From Fodinicola acaciae (lineage in GTDB: Bacteria > Actinomycetota > Actinomycetes > Mycobacteriales > HKI-0501): DNA of 64,000 bases. Position 1 is the stretch's first letter. The number at the start of each line of letters is the position of its first letter. This document shows, piece after piece, positions 46,905-56,253 of this stretch. The notes beneath the pieces were generated by a model. That model did not search any database. It saw nothing but the letters and a program-made list of their open reading frames with translations, and was not told where the DNA came from. The position numbers were made by a program, and so were the translations under genes. Location of the stretch: positions 124,001-188,000 of the forward strand of contig NZ_WOTN01000003.1 of the NCBI RefSeq assembly GCF_010993745.1, in the 5' to 3' direction.

Positions 46905-47531
46905 TCAGTTCTCCTTCTGGCGATGCGGCCGCGCGTCGCGACCCTGGTCTTCTGATCCTACGGTTGGCTCGGCCAGCGTCTGCAACGCCTGCCACCTCGG
47001 GTCGGCCTGCTGGTGGGCGTGACCGGCCGGCAGGTCGTCCAGCCGGCCGCCGCAGTCCGGGCACAGGCCGGCGCAGTCGGGCCGGCAGACCGGGTTGGCC
47101 GGCAGCGCCAGCACGATGGCCGTACGCACCGGCTCCTCGAGGTCGAGCGTGTCGTCGTGCAGCCGAGCGACCTCCTCCTCGTCGGTGGTCTCGGCCGTGG
47201 TGCTGGTGTCGAAGACGTACAGCTCCTGCAGGTCGACGACCAACTCGGTGTCGATCGGCTCCAGGCAGCGGCCGCACTCGCCGACCACCTGCGCGGTCAC
47301 CGTGCCGGAGGCGTACACGCCCTCGCTGACCGCCTCCAGCCGCAGGTCGAGATCGAGCTCGGACCCCTCCGGCACGCGGATCATGTCCAGGCCGAGGTCG
47401 GCCGGCGCCGGCACCCGCAGCTGCGTCTCACGCATCTCGCCCGGCTGGCGGTCGAACTGGCGCACGCCGACGACGAACGGCGACCGGTGGTCGACGCCGG
47501 TCCGGCCGTGGCCAGTCCTGTTCTCGGGCAT
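46905..47531 (-). CDS. DUF177 (YceD) family protein
   Basis: Protein of about 208 residues of the DUF177 family, encoded before rpmF in most bacteria and linked to large-subunit rRNA accumulation. It has a beta-rich N-terminal part ([34 protein letters not shown]), a first cysteine pair in CGRCLEP, the acidic segment typical of the family, and a second cluster [13 protein letters not shown], which likely binds zinc. The C-terminus is a charged tail. ATG at 47531; the frame extends to 47588 without a better start. Homologue of mycobacterial Rv2926c by position. Confidence 0.88.
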   Translation of the reverse strand: MPENRTGHGRTGVDHRSPFVVGVRQFDRQPGEMRETQLRVPAPADLGLDMIRVPEGSELDLDLRLEAVSEGVYASGTVTAQVVGECGRCLEPIDTELVVDLQELYVFDTSTTAETTDEEEVARLHDDTLDLEEPVRTAIVLALPANPVCRPDCAGLCPDCGGRLDDLPAGHAHQQADPRWQALQTLAEPTVGSEDQGRDARPHRQKEN

Positions 47532-47647
47532 AGCGGTTTCTTGGCGGCTTCTCTGTGATTGGTGACAGCGCTGAGCGGCCCGCTGCATGCAGACCGAAGA
47601 AAGAGGCTACCTCAGCAACCCGTCCGCGTCGAAATCGGCCTCAAGGT

Positions 47648-47694
47648 CGCATGGCCACCATGCGTGCGTCCAGCGCACGCATGGTGGCCATGCG
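47648..47694. repeat. Palindromic repeat type A, copy 5
   Basis: Inverted repeat with 22-base arms around CCA and one central mismatch, five bases past the stop codon of the SepIVA-like gene and 117 bases before the DUF177 start codon. Same core as the other type A copies. Confidence 0.92.
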
Positions 47695-47699
47695 AGCTT

Positions 47700-48347
47700 T
47701 TAGAACGGCAGCGGGCCGGCGTCGTCGGAGGCCTCGTACGGACCGATCTCGGAGAGGGCCTTGAGCTTGTCGCGGCTGCGCTCGACGAAGGCCAGGTTGC
47801 GCTGCAGCGTCTGCTCGAAGTTGGCCAGCGCGGTGTCGATCAGCTGGTCGGTCTCCTCGCGGCGGCGCTGCGCGGAGGCCTTGGCCTCGGCGCGGATCCG
47901 GTTGGCCTCGTGCTGCGCCGCCACCGTGACCTCGGCGGTGGAGACCAGCCGCTGGTGCTCGGTGTGTCCCTCGGCGATGATCCGGTCGGCCTCGCGCTGG
48001 CCGGCCGCGACCAGCTTGTCGCGCTCCTCCAGCAGCGCCTGCGCGCGGCGGATCTCGGTCGGCAGCTCCACCCGCAGCTCGTCGAGCAGGCCGAGCAACT
48101 CGCCGCGGTTGATGATGCAGTTGGACGACATCGGAACGCCGCGCGCCTGCTCCACCATCGCGGTCAGCTCGTCGATGCGGTCCAGCGCCGCCTCGGTGCT
48201 GCCGCGCCGCTCCGGCTCGGCCGGCTCATAGCCGTACGGCTGCTGCTCGTAGGCCTGGTCGTACGGCAGCGGCCCGGTCGGCTGCTCGGCCACCGCCTCG
48301 CCACCGGCGAAGAACTGGTGCCGGCCGGTCTGGTCGGTCTCGCTCAT
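47700..48347 (-). CDS. sepIVA: SepIVA-like (DivIVA-domain) cell division protein
   Basis: Coiled-coil protein of 215 residues. A low-complexity Tyr/Gln/Pro/Glu N-terminus (about 1-45) precedes DIVIVA-like helices: ALDRIDELTAMVEQARGVPMSSNCIINRGELLGLLDELR, then a long coiled coil (about 100-195) with EADRIIAEGHTEHQRLV. By position (between coaD/rsmD and DUF177/rnc) and sequence it matches mycobacterial Rv2927c/SepIVA, a septal protein that organises polar and septal cell wall growth. Role here is inferred from that homology. ATG at 48347 behind GGGGGG. Confidence 0.83.
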   Translation of the reverse strand: MSETDQTGRHQFFAGGEAVAEQPTGPLPYDQAYEQQPYGYEPAEPERRGSTEAALDRIDELTAMVEQARGVPMSSNCIINRGELLGLLDELRVELPTEIRRAQALLEERDKLVAAGQREADRIIAEGHTEHQRLVSTAEVTVAAQHEANRIRAEAKASAQRRREETDQLIDTALANFEQTLQRNLAFVERSRDKLKALSEIGPYEASDDAGPLPF

Positions 48348-48368
48348 GTCAGATCCCCCCTCGCCGGC

Positions 48369-48851
48369 TCAGCCGGACTGTCCGAACTGCTCGACGAGCC
48401 GCTTGCGCACCGCGTCCGGCACGTGCTCGGACACGTCGCCACCCCAGCGTGCCACGTCCTTGACCAGGCTGGAGGACAAGAAAGAGTGCACCGGGTTGGT
48501 CGGCATGAACAGCGTCTCGACACCGGCCAGCTCGTGGTTCATCTGCGCCATCTGCAGCTCGTAGTCGAAGTCGCTGACCGCGCGCAGGCCCTTCACCACC
48601 ACCGGGATGTCCTTGGCCCGGCAGTAGTCGACCAGCAGGCCACGGAACGAGTCGACGACCACGTTGCCATAGGACGAGGTGACCTCACGCAGCAGCTCGA
48701 TCCGTTCCTCGACCGGGAACAGGCCCTGCTTGCTCGCGTTCATCAGCACCGCGACCACGACCTCGTCGTAGAGCCGGCTGGCCCGGCCGATGATGTCGAG
48801 GTGACCGTTGGTGACCGGGTCGAACGAACCGGGACACACCGCACGCCGCAC
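48369..48851 (-). CDS. coaD: Pantetheine-phosphate adenylyltransferase
   Basis: Coenzyme A biosynthesis enzyme of 160 residues that adenylylates 4'-phosphopantetheine. Nucleotidyltransferase motif GSFDPVTNGHLDII at residues 8-21, substrate-binding VKGLRAVSDFDYELQMA and C-terminal SSSLVKDVARWGGDV (usually ISSTLVRE) are all present. GGGAGG six bases before the GTG at 48851 sets the start; the open frame begins further upstream at 48899. It follows rsmD by 11 bases, the common rsmD-coaD pair. Confidence 0.96.
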   Translation of the reverse strand: MRRAVCPGSFDPVTNGHLDIIGRASRLYDEVVVAVLMNASKQGLFPVEERIELLREVTSSYGNVVVDSFRGLLVDYCRAKDIPVVVKGLRAVSDFDYELQMAQMNHELAGVETLFMPTNPVHSFLSSSLVKDVARWGGDVSEHVPDAVRKRLVEQFGQSG

Positions 48852-48862
48852 GCGTGACCTCC

Positions 48863-49423
48863 CTAACCTGGGACGGCCTGACCGTACCAAAGGGTGCACT
48901 CTCCGTACGCACGCTGGCGCACCGCGACGAGTGGATCAGGCCACATCCACGGCTCGTCCCGCGAGGAGCGTTCCACCACGATTGTCGCGTTTTGCCGCAG
49001 CCAGCCGTTTTCCCGCAGGTCAGTGAGCACCTTGCGCAGATCGTCGGCCGGCAGCGCGTACGGCGGGTCGGCGAAGACGACGTCGTACGCGCGCGGCGCA
49101 TGGCTCGCCGCCAGCCGCTCGACGGCGGTCGCCTCGATGGTGACTTCGAGGCCGAGGCTGGCGGCGTTCTGACGCAGCGTGACCAACGCCGGTCTCGCGT
49201 TCTCGACCAGCGTGACCGCGAGCGCGCCGCGCGAGGCCGCCTCCAGGCCGATCGCTCCGGAGCCGGCGTAGAGGTCGAGGAAGCTGCAGTCGGCCAGGTC
49301 GACCAACGAGTTGAGGGTCGAGAAGAGGGCTTCGCGCGTGCGGTCGGCGGTCGGTCTGGTGTTACGGCCAGGTGGCACTTGTAGCCGGCGGCCACCGGCC
49401 ACACCGGCCACGATTCTTGTCAC
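48863..49423 (-). CDS. rsmD: 16S rRNA (guanine966-N2)-methyltransferase
   Basis: SAM-dependent methyltransferase of about 186 residues for G966 of 16S rRNA. MTRIVAGVAGGRRLQVPPG and TRPTADRTREALFSTL are typical of RsmD; SAM binding is in FLDLYAGSGAIGLEAASRGA and the catalytic motif is VFADPPYALP. GTG at 49423 is chosen from family length; the open frame extends to 49576 into the repeat region. Upstream, 49424-49544 holds only low-complexity G/T-rich sequence in which I see no gene. Confidence 0.93.
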   Translation of the reverse strand: MTRIVAGVAGGRRLQVPPGRNTRPTADRTREALFSTLNSLVDLADCSFLDLYAGSGAIGLEAASRGALAVTLVENARPALVTLRQNAASLGLEVTIEATAVERLAASHAPRAYDVVFADPPYALPADDLRKVLTDLRENGWLRQNATIVVERSSRDEPWMWPDPLVAVRQRAYGECTLWYGQAVPG

Positions 49424-49544
49424 GGGGGTGAGCCTAGGTGGTGCGGTCTTGGGCTTGGGGAGTGGCGCGGTGGGGCATGGGTGAGCTGTGGGCTGGCGGG
49501 GGCGGTGGCGGGGCAGTTGGCTGAGGCGGGGCAGTTTTGGTGCG

Positions 49545-50130
49545 TTGGGCAGGTAGTTGCGGCGTGGTTGCTGCATGGAGTGAGGGTGGTTGCATCTCCT
49601 GTTTCTCGCGTTGTGGAGGCGGTTGCGTCGTCCCTTGTTGCGTTGGATCGGTGGTGGATTCGCCCGTTTGTTGCGTCAGGGGGTGGTGGGTTTTTCGCCT
49701 GCGCGGCGGGCGCTCCTGCGCGGAGGACGACCTCAAGGGAGGGGCGCGTGGATGCCAATCGTGTGCATTGGGGGGTGCGGGCGGGCGTTTGTGGGCGGGG
49801 CTGGGTTTTCTGGGCCGACATTTTGGAAGCAACCCGTCGGTCTGGATGCCAGCGATTGCGCTGTAGCGCTAAATGTCTGTCTTGTCGGTTTGCGTTTGGT
49901 AATGGGGCCTCCTTACGTGCGTCTGACGCACGCATGGGGGCCTTGCGAACATCGAGTGGTGGCCGGAGTGGTGCTGGCGCGACTGCTGTGGCTGACAATG
50001 CAGGTGAGGCGGGCCGACTGCGTAATACTTGTTAAACAAGACATCAAACCGGGCATTGTTGCGAGCTGCCAATCACGGCAGCATCACTGGCCTCTTCAGT
50101 CGCATTCACCACACGACATTTAGCGCTACA
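49545..50130 (+). repeat. Long non-coding repeat, copy 2, with terminal inverted repeats
   Basis: Fills most of the 786-base gap between rsmD and pepC; no credible gene is seen. The left part (49545-49680) is made of degenerate GTTGCGT-type direct repeats; 49673-49726 is identical to 28192-28245. A 16-base sequence TGTAGCGCTAAATGTC at 49862-49877 is repeated perfectly in inverted orientation at 50115-50130, enclosing 269 bases that include palindrome B. These ends resemble the terminal repeats of a non-autonomous mobile element, but I could not identify target-site duplications. Confidence 0.78.
49906..49942. repeat. Palindromic repeat type B, copy 2
   Basis: Inverted repeat GGCCTCCTTACGTGCGT-CTG-ACGCACGCATGGGGGCC with a few arm mismatches. 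The same 37 bases occur at 28432-28468 and, inverted, at 38871-38907. It lies within the enclosed part of the long repeat. Confidence 0.87.
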
Positions 50131-50209
50131 CACGCGCTCCTGGTCCATATACTGGATCTTCTCGCCACCTATCGGGACGCCGACGGCTCCTCGGCCGCGC
50201 AGGCGCCTT

Positions 50210-51532
50210 TTACCGAGCGAGAGCGCCCATCGGGTCCCAGGCTGGCAGGACGATCGGGTCGGTGTCGAGGGCGGCGGTCAGGTTGGCGGGCAGGGCCGAG
50301 CGGCGGGCGGCGATGACGAAGACGTATTCGCCGAACCAGGAGTCGTTCATGGTCCAGAAGCCGTCGTTGCCCTTGTCCTCGCCCCAGCTGTTCTCGACCC
50401 GCCACCGCCGCGGCGCGCCGTCGACCACGTCGACGCCGGTGAACAGCATCGCGTGGGTCATCTGGCTTTCGTGGTGCAGCAGCCGATCGGCTTTGCCGAG
50501 GCCGAAATCCGTATCATAGACGGATTCGTAATCGTAAAGCCGCACGTCCCACATGCCGAGCTCGGTGCTCATCTGCTGACCGACATCGCAACCGAACCAG
50601 ACTGGCTCGCCGCCCACGAGGCTGTCCATCGCGAGCTTGCGCAGCACGTCGATCTCGGTATTCACATACACGACCGGCGGAGCCTCGACGATGTTTCCAA
50701 GGTATTGCACGGTAAACAGCCGCCCGGCGGGACTGGACGGTCGCGGGTCGTGCACCAGGCAGACATAGTCGTCCAGCGGCAGTTGGACGTACGTGTCGGC
50801 GAACTCCGCCGGCGTCAGCCAGCCGTCGCGGTGGAAGACCTTGTCGTCGTCCTTCCACTGCCACAGAAACGTCCGCGGCGGCGTGCCGAGGTGAATGCTC
50901 AGGACGCGGTGTACGACCTTGAGGATCTCTTCCTTGCGCTCGCGCCGCGCCGGCTCGTCCGGCAGCGCGCGCAGCGCGCGGGCACCTTCGCGCAACACCT
51001 TGCGCAGGATGCCGTTCATCGCGCCGGTCGCCGCGGCGCTGTCGGTCTCCGGCATGGCGACCTTGGGCACCAAGCCATATTTGCGGACCAGCGCGGCGAA
51101 CATGTGCCACTGGCCGCCGTCGTCGATCGGCGACGACAGCAGGTGCGCCACCGTACGGTCGTCGACGTCGCGGTCGGCCGTCTCGATGATCGCCTCAAGG
51201 AAGTAGTTGGCGCGCTCCAGCTTGTCCCACCACTGGACGTACGCCTGGGAGAACTCGAAGTCCTTCACCCCGAGCTTGGCGGCCGCGCCGACCCGCAGCA
51301 GGTTGAGGCCGGCGAACATCCAGCAACGGCCGGACTTTCCCTGGTTGGTGACCTTCCAGTCGTCCAGCAGGTGCGACACCGAGCCGTCGATGCCGGTCAC
51401 CACCCGCCGGTCCAGGGCGATGTCGGCGACCGCGGTCTGGGTCACCGCGTTCTGCATCAGCCGGTAGGCCGGCCTGGCCGCGAAATCCTTGTCGAAGAGT
51501 TCGAGGTGTTCGGTCCGCAGAGTGCGCTCCAT
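50210..51532 (-). CDS. pepC: C1 family aminopeptidase C (bleomycin hydrolase)
   Basis: Cytoplasmic papain-like cysteine peptidase of about 440 residues. The active site is complete: Q and C in NQGKSGRCWMFAGLN, H in SQMTHAMLFTGVD and N in RVENSWGEDKGNDGF. The family forms hexameric barrels with the C-terminus lying in the active site and trims peptides or inactivates bleomycin. The frame is open to 51655; the ATG at 51532 (MERTLRTEHLELF) fits the family length. No signal peptide. Terminal gene before the long repeat at 49.5-50.1 kb. Confidence 0.93.
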   Translation of the reverse strand: MERTLRTEHLELFDKDFAARPAYRLMQNAVTQTAVADIALDRRVVTGIDGSVSHLLDDWKVTNQGKSGRCWMFAGLNLLRVGAAAKLGVKDFEFSQAYVQWWDKLERANYFLEAIIETADRDVDDRTVAHLLSSPIDDGGQWHMFAALVRKYGLVPKVAMPETDSAAATGAMNGILRKVLREGARALRALPDEPARRERKEEILKVVHRVLSIHLGTPPRTFLWQWKDDDKVFHRDGWLTPAEFADTYVQLPLDDYVCLVHDPRPSSPAGRLFTVQYLGNIVEAPPVVYVNTEIDVLRKLAMDSLVGGEPVWFGCDVGQQMSTELGMWDVRLYDYESVYDTDFGLGKADRLLHHESQMTHAMLFTGVDVVDGAPRRWRVENSWGEDKGNDGFWTMNDSWFGEYVFVIAARRSALPANLTAALDTDPIVLPAWDPMGALAR

Positions 51533-51578
51533 GGTGAGGAACGCTATATCAGCGAACAAACTCCGCGTAGTCCTCGCA

Positions 51579-52349
51579 TCACTGGACGTCCGGCATCGTC
51601 CACGTCGGCCCGTGGTCGCCGACCGGTACGAGATGCGTGACCGGATCCGGACCATCGAAGAAATGCAGCAGGAAACCCGGTGGCTCGGACCGGAAGGTGA
51701 CCTCGGTGGCGCCGGTCAGGTCGAGGGTGACCTGGCGCGCCGTGCTCGGCGACACCGTCACCGTCGTGCCGCCAAAACGTGCGCTGACGGACCGGTGGAT
51801 GTGACCGGTCAGCACGCGTACGACGTGCGGATGGGCCGCCAGCACCTCGGCGAAACCGGGAGCGGTCAGGCCGATCGCGTCCATGCCGGCGATGCCGGTC
51901 GCCATCGGCGGATGGTGCAGCGCGACCAGCGTCGGCGTGTCGGGCCGCTCGGCGAGGGTGGAGTCCAGCCAGGCCAGCCGGTCGGCGGACAGCTCGCCGG
52001 CGGCCGAGCCGGGGATGAGCGAGTCGAGCACCACCAGCCGCGTGTCGCGGATGTCCACCGCATACTGCACGAACCCCTCGCCCGGCAACGAGAACACCTG
52101 CCGAGCGGCGGCGCGATCGTCGTGGTTGCCGAGTACGAGGTGCACCGGCCACGGCAGGCCGGCCAGCAGCGGCCGCAGCCGTTCGTACTCGGCGACCTGG
52201 CCGTTGTCGACCAGGTCGCCGGTGATCACGACCGCGTCAGGTGCGTACGCGGCGACGGTCCGCAGGGCCGTACGCAGGCCGGCCTCCGGTCCGTCGCCGG
52301 CAGGTCCGACCGTGAGGTGCGGGTCGGACAGGTGCGCTATCAGCGTCAT
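51579..52349 (-). CDS. Calcineurin-like phosphodiesterase (CpdA-like)
   Basis: Metallophosphoesterase of 256 residues related to CpdA cyclic-nucleotide phosphodiesterases. All metal motifs are visible: AHLSDPHL, VVITGDLVDNG, LVLGNHDDR, VALHHPP and LTGHIHRSVSA. Substrate could be cAMP, another cyclic nucleotide or a phosphodiester in lipids. The ATG at 52349 overlaps the recG stop by four bases (ATGA), so it is translated together with recG. The frame extends further upstream inside recG, without an alternative start that makes sense. Confidence 0.88.
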   Translation of the reverse strand: MTLIAHLSDPHLTVGPAGDGPEAGLRTALRTVAAYAPDAVVITGDLVDNGQVAEYERLRPLLAGLPWPVHLVLGNHDDRAAARQVFSLPGEGFVQYAVDIRDTRLVVLDSLIPGSAAGELSADRLAWLDSTLAERPDTPTLVALHHPPMATGIAGMDAIGLTAPGFAEVLAAHPHVVRVLTGHIHRSVSARFGGTTVTVSPSTARQVTLDLTGATEVTFRSEPPGFLLHFFDGPDPVTHLVPVGDHGPTWTMPDVQ

Positions 52350-54547
52350 CCTTTGGAAAGATAGTCGGCCGAGTCCGGGTTGAGGAACGCGTCGACGGCG
52401 ACCGCCAGTGCCGTGTGCTTGGCCAATGTCGGATCCTCGTTGACGATCTGCGTCGCGTCCTCGCGCGCGTGAAGGATCATCTTGCGGTCGCGCTGCAGCG
52501 ACAGCAGCCGCAGCTGCGACCGCCGGCCGGACTGCGCGGCGCCGAGGATGTCGCCTTCCTTGCGGGCCTTCAGATCCAGCTCGGCCAGCTCGAACCCGTC
52601 CAAGGTGGACGCCACGTCGGTCAGCCGGGTGTGCGTCTTGGTGCCGTACGGAATGGTCGTCACCAGGAAACACATGCCGGCCGCCGAGCCACGGCCGACC
52701 CGGCCGCGCAACTGGTGCAGCTGGCTCACGCCGAACCGGTCGGCGTCCAGGATCACCATCACGGTCGCGTTGGGGACATCGACGCCGACCTCGATGACCG
52801 TGGTGGCGATCAGTACGTCGACCTTGCCGGCGGCGAAGGAGGTCATCACCGACTCCTTCTCGTCGGCCGGCATCCGGCCGTGCAGGATCCCGCAGCGTAC
52901 ACCGGCCAGCTCGCCTCGCATCAGCGCCGGCGCGACCTCCAGCACGGCCTGCAGCTCCTGCTTCTCGCCGCCTTCGTCGTCGTCCAGGAACTCCTCGTCG
53001 ACGTCGTCGTCGGCGCCGCGCTCCTCACCGATGCGCGGACACACGACGTACGCCTGGCGGCCGGCGGCGACCTCGTCGCGCACCTTCTGCCAGGAGCGCT
53101 CGATCCACTTCGGCTTGTCGGCCGGCACGACGTGGCTGGTGATGCCGGCGCGGCCGGCCGGCAGCTCGGACAGCGACGACGTCTCCAGGTCGCCGTACAC
53201 GGTCATCGCGACGGTCCGCGGGATCGGGGTCGCGGTCATCACGAGTACGTGCGGCGGTTTGTCGGACTTGGCGCGGAGGACGTCGCGCTGCTCGACACCG
53301 AACCGGTGCTGCTCGTCGATCACCACGAAACCGAGGTCGGCGAAAGTCACGCCTTCGGAGAGCAACGCGTGCGTGCCGACGACGATGCCGGCCTCACCGG
53401 AGGCCGCCTCGGCCTCGGCGGCGCGGCGGGCCGGCGCGGACAGCGAGCCGGTCACCAGCGTCACGCGCGTGGCGTTGTCGTCGGCACCGAGCTCTCCGGC
53501 GGTCGCCAGCGGACCGAGCAGCTTGCGCAGCGACCGCGCGTGCTGTGCGGCCAGCACCTCGGTCGGGGCGAGCAGCGCGGCCTGGCCGCCGGAATCGACG
53601 ACCTGCAGCATCGCGCGCAACGCACACACCGTCTTGCCGGAGCCGACCTCCCCCTGCAGCAGCCGGTGCATCGGAAACGGCTCGGCCAGCTCGGTCGCGA
53701 GCGTCTTGCCGACCGCCAGCTGGCCGTCGGTGAGCCGGAACGGCAGCCGCTCGTCGAAGGCGTCGAGCAGGCCGCCGAGCCGGCCGGGCCGCGGCGTGGC
53801 CGGGTTGTCGCGAGCCGCGTGCCGGCGCTGCGCCAGCGTCACCTGCAGGGCCAGTGCCTCGTCGTACGCGAGGCGCTTGCGCGCCTCGTTGAGCGAGTCG
53901 CGCGTCGTCGGCCGATGGATCTCCTTGAGCGCGGTGGCCAGGTCCATGAAGCCGTGCCGCCGGCGTACGGCCTCCGGCACCGGATCCTCCGGCGGCGCGA
54001 GCATCTTCAGGACGAAGTCGACCGCCTTGGAGATGTCCCAGGTGGTGACCTCCTTGGTGGCCGGATAGAGCGGGATCAGGCCGGCCGCGAACACCTCCAC
54101 CGGATCCTCGCCGTCGGCCAGGTCGGTCACGTCGATCGGCTTGAAGTCGGCGTTGGTCAGCTGGTAGGCGTTTTTGAACTTACCGACCCGGCCGGCGAAC
54201 AGGGCCCAACCGCCGAGCTGCAGCGCGTGCACCCGCTTGCGCTGGTTGAAGAAGGTGACCTTGAGCCGGCGCTGGCCGTCGCCGACGGTGAACTCGGCGA
54301 TGTGCAGCGGCTTGTCGTCGGTCTTGCGCCTGGTCTGGCGTACGTTCTTGGACACGATCTTGGCGATGATCGACACGTCCTCGTTGACCTTCAGGTCGCC
54401 GAGGTCGGTGGCCTCGCCGCGCTCGCCGTAGCGACGGGGGAAGTGATAGATCAGGTCGCCGACGGTCAGCAGGCCGAGACCGTCGGCCAGCTTGCGGGCC
54501 TGCGCCGGCTTGAGGATGCTCTTGAGCGGCTTGTCCATCGCATACAT
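52346..54547 (-). CDS. recG: ATP-dependent DNA helicase RecG
   Basis: Branch-migration helicase of about 733 residues for stalled forks and recombination. Wedge/OB domain at about 45-160 (DLIYHFPRRYGER, AEFTVGDGQRRLKVTFFNQ); helicase domain with LLQGEVGSGKT (Walker A), VVIDEQHRFGVEQR (DExH), MTATPIPRTVAMTVYGD, GRMPADEK, ATTVIEVGVDVPNATVMVI and QLHQLRGRVGRG. A 30-residue acidic insert (GADDDVDEEFLDDDEGGEK) interrupts the second half, as in other actinobacteria. Start is the ATG at 54547 or 54538; no clear ribosome binding site. It follows the fakA-like gene by 16 bases. Confidence 0.95.
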   Translation of the reverse strand: MYAMDKPLKSILKPAQARKLADGLGLLTVGDLIYHFPRRYGERGEATDLGDLKVNEDVSIIAKIVSKNVRQTRRKTDDKPLHIAEFTVGDGQRRLKVTFFNQRKRVHALQLGGWALFAGRVGKFKNAYQLTNADFKPIDVTDLADGEDPVEVFAAGLIPLYPATKEVTTWDISKAVDFVLKMLAPPEDPVPEAVRRRHGFMDLATALKEIHRPTTRDSLNEARKRLAYDEALALQVTLAQRRHAARDNPATPRPGRLGGLLDAFDERLPFRLTDGQLAVGKTLATELAEPFPMHRLLQGEVGSGKTVCALRAMLQVVDSGGQAALLAPTEVLAAQHARSLRKLLGPLATAGELGADDNATRVTLVTGSLSAPARRAAEAEAASGEAGIVVGTHALLSEGVTFADLGFVVIDEQHRFGVEQRDVLRAKSDKPPHVLVMTATPIPRTVAMTVYGDLETSSLSELPAGRAGITSHVVPADKPKWIERSWQKVRDEVAAGRQAYVVCPRIGEERGADDDVDEEFLDDDEGGEKQELQAVLEVAPALMRGELAGVRCGILHGRMPADEKESVMTSFAAGKVDVLIATTVIEVGVDVPNATVMVILDADRFGVSQLHQLRGRVGRGSAAGMCFLVTTIPYGTKTHTRLTDVASTLDGFELAELDLKARKEGDILGAAQSGRRSQLRLLSLQRDRKMILHAREDATQIVNEDPTLAKHTALAVAVDAFLNPDSADYLSKG

Positions 54548-54563
54548 GACGGCTACGAGTCTG

Positions 54564-56195
54564 TCACTCGACACCGACAAGAACCGGCCGCGACACCTGA
54601 CCGCCGGCGAACACCTGCGCCTCGGCCAGCGGCCACCGCGCGGCGACGTGCTCCTCGACCAGCTCGGCGAGGCCGTCCGGCGCGTCCGCTCCGGTGACGA
54701 CGGTGACCAGCTCGCCGCCGGCGCTCAGCAGCCGGTCGATCAGGTCGGTCAGCGCCGACGCCAGCACCTCCTCGGCCGACCCGTCGGTGACCGCGATGAC
54801 CTCGCCTTCGACCAGCGCCACGACGTCACCGGCACGAGCGCGGCCGGCGACCGTCAGCGACTCCTTGGTCGCCACCACCAGCTCGGCCCACCGCGTCGCG
54901 CCGGCCGTCTCCGCCATCGTGATGACGACGTCGTCGAAGCGGCGCTCCGGATCGAAGACGGCGGTGGCCGCCAGCGCCTGGACCGGCGACGCGACCGGTA
55001 CGACCGTGACGCGGCGGCCGTCCTCGCGCGCGCCGTGAGCGGCGGTGTCGACGGCCGCGTGGCCGCTGCCTTCGCCTTCGACATCGGCCAGGCAGACGAT
55101 GATGACCTCGGCCGCGCCGGTCGCGTCGATCGACGCGCGTACGTCCGCCGCGCGCACCGGACTCGCCGCCAGCACCGCGGCACCGGCCTCCTCAAGCACC
55201 TGCGCGAGGCCCGTGCCAGCGATAATGACCAGCACCGCGCGACCGGCCGGCCGCTCCGGCTCAACCGGCGGCTGGTGCACGTGGCCGGCGTGCGGCGCGT
55301 GGTCGAGCTGGTCGGCGAACCGGGTCACCGAGATGTGGTGTGGCCGGCCGGACTGGATGCCGGCCTCGATCGCGGCGCCGATGTCGTTGACGTGTACGTG
55401 CACGTTCCACGTGCCTTGGTCGGCGCTCACCACGGCCAGCGAGTCGCCCAGCGGCGCGAGCTTGCGGCGGAGGTGGTCGACCGCCGACCTGGTGGCGTCG
55501 AGCAGATACTGCACCTCGTACGCGGGTGGTCCGGCCGGCTTGGTCTCCTCCGGCTCGTCGGTGTCGTCGTCGAGGATCGAGCCGCCGGTGGCGACCGTCG
55601 TGAGCGCCTCGAACAGGACGAGCAGCCCGCGGCCGCCGGCGTCGACCACGCCGGCGGCGGCCAGCGCCGGCAGCTGGCTGGTCGTGCGCTGCAACGCCTG
55701 CGCCGCGCCGTCGGTCGCCGCTTCGCAGACCGACGCGAGGTCGCCGGCGGCCTTCGCCGCCTCGGCGGCGGCGCGCGCGACGGACAGGACCGTGCCCTCC
55801 AGCGGCTGCTCGACCGCCGCCGTACAGGCGTCGGCCGCCACTGTGAAGGCCTCCGCCAGCTCGGCCGGTGTCGCGACCCTATGGCCGGCCAGCGCGTCGG
55901 CCATGCCGCGCAGGAACTCGGCGACGATCACACCGGAGTTGCCGCGCGCGCCGAGCAGCGCTCCTCTGGCAGCATGCCGGAGCACCTCGCCGACGCGCTG
56001 CGCGTCCTTGCCGTCGGCCAACGAGCGGCAGGCGGAGCGCATGGTGAGCACGAGGTTCGTACCGGTGTCGGCGTCCGGCACCGGAAAGACGTTGAGGCCG
56101 TTGATCTCGTCGCGGTGCCGTCGCAGCTTGGCCAGACCGGCTGCACACCAGCGGCGCGCGATGGCCGCGTCGAAGACGCCGTCTGGTGTCGACAC
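54564..56195 (-). CDS. fakA: DAK2/DegV-region protein, fatty acid kinase FakA-like
   Basis: Protein of 543 residues. The N-terminal DAK2 domain has the ATP-binding LNVFPVPDADTGTNL and GARGNSGVIVAEFLRG motifs of dihydroxyacetone kinase-like proteins; the middle holds the AGGRGLLVLFEAL segment and the FakA-type VQYLLDATRSAVDHLRRKLAPLGDSLAVV; the C-terminal domain is DegV-like. FakA phosphorylates fatty acids held by FakB; no FakB gene is nearby. In most actinobacteria it precedes recG as here. It is divergent from rpmB. Confidence 0.88.
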   Translation of the reverse strand: MSTPDGVFDAAIARRWCAAGLAKLRRHRDEINGLNVFPVPDADTGTNLVLTMRSACRSLADGKDAQRVGEVLRHAARGALLGARGNSGVIVAEFLRGMADALAGHRVATPAELAEAFTVAADACTAAVEQPLEGTVLSVARAAAEAAKAAGDLASVCEAATDGAAQALQRTTSQLPALAAAGVVDAGGRGLLVLFEALTTVATGGSILDDDTDEPEETKPAGPPAYEVQYLLDATRSAVDHLRRKLAPLGDSLAVVSADQGTWNVHVHVNDIGAAIEAGIQSGRPHHISVTRFADQLDHAPHAGHVHQPPVEPERPAGRAVLVIIAGTGLAQVLEEAGAAVLAASPVRAADVRASIDATGAAEVIIVCLADVEGEGSGHAAVDTAAHGAREDGRRVTVVPVASPVQALAATAVFDPERRFDDVVITMAETAGATRWAELVVATKESLTVAGRARAGDVVALVEGEVIAVTDGSAEEVLASALTDLIDRLLSAGGELVTVVTGADAPDGLAELVEEHVAARWPLAEAQVFAGGQVSRPVLVGVE

Positions 56196-56253
56196 GGTGT
56201 GAGAGCCTAGCCTGCGGACCCGGTTTGGCCGTGGCCAATGGTGCTGGTTATTC

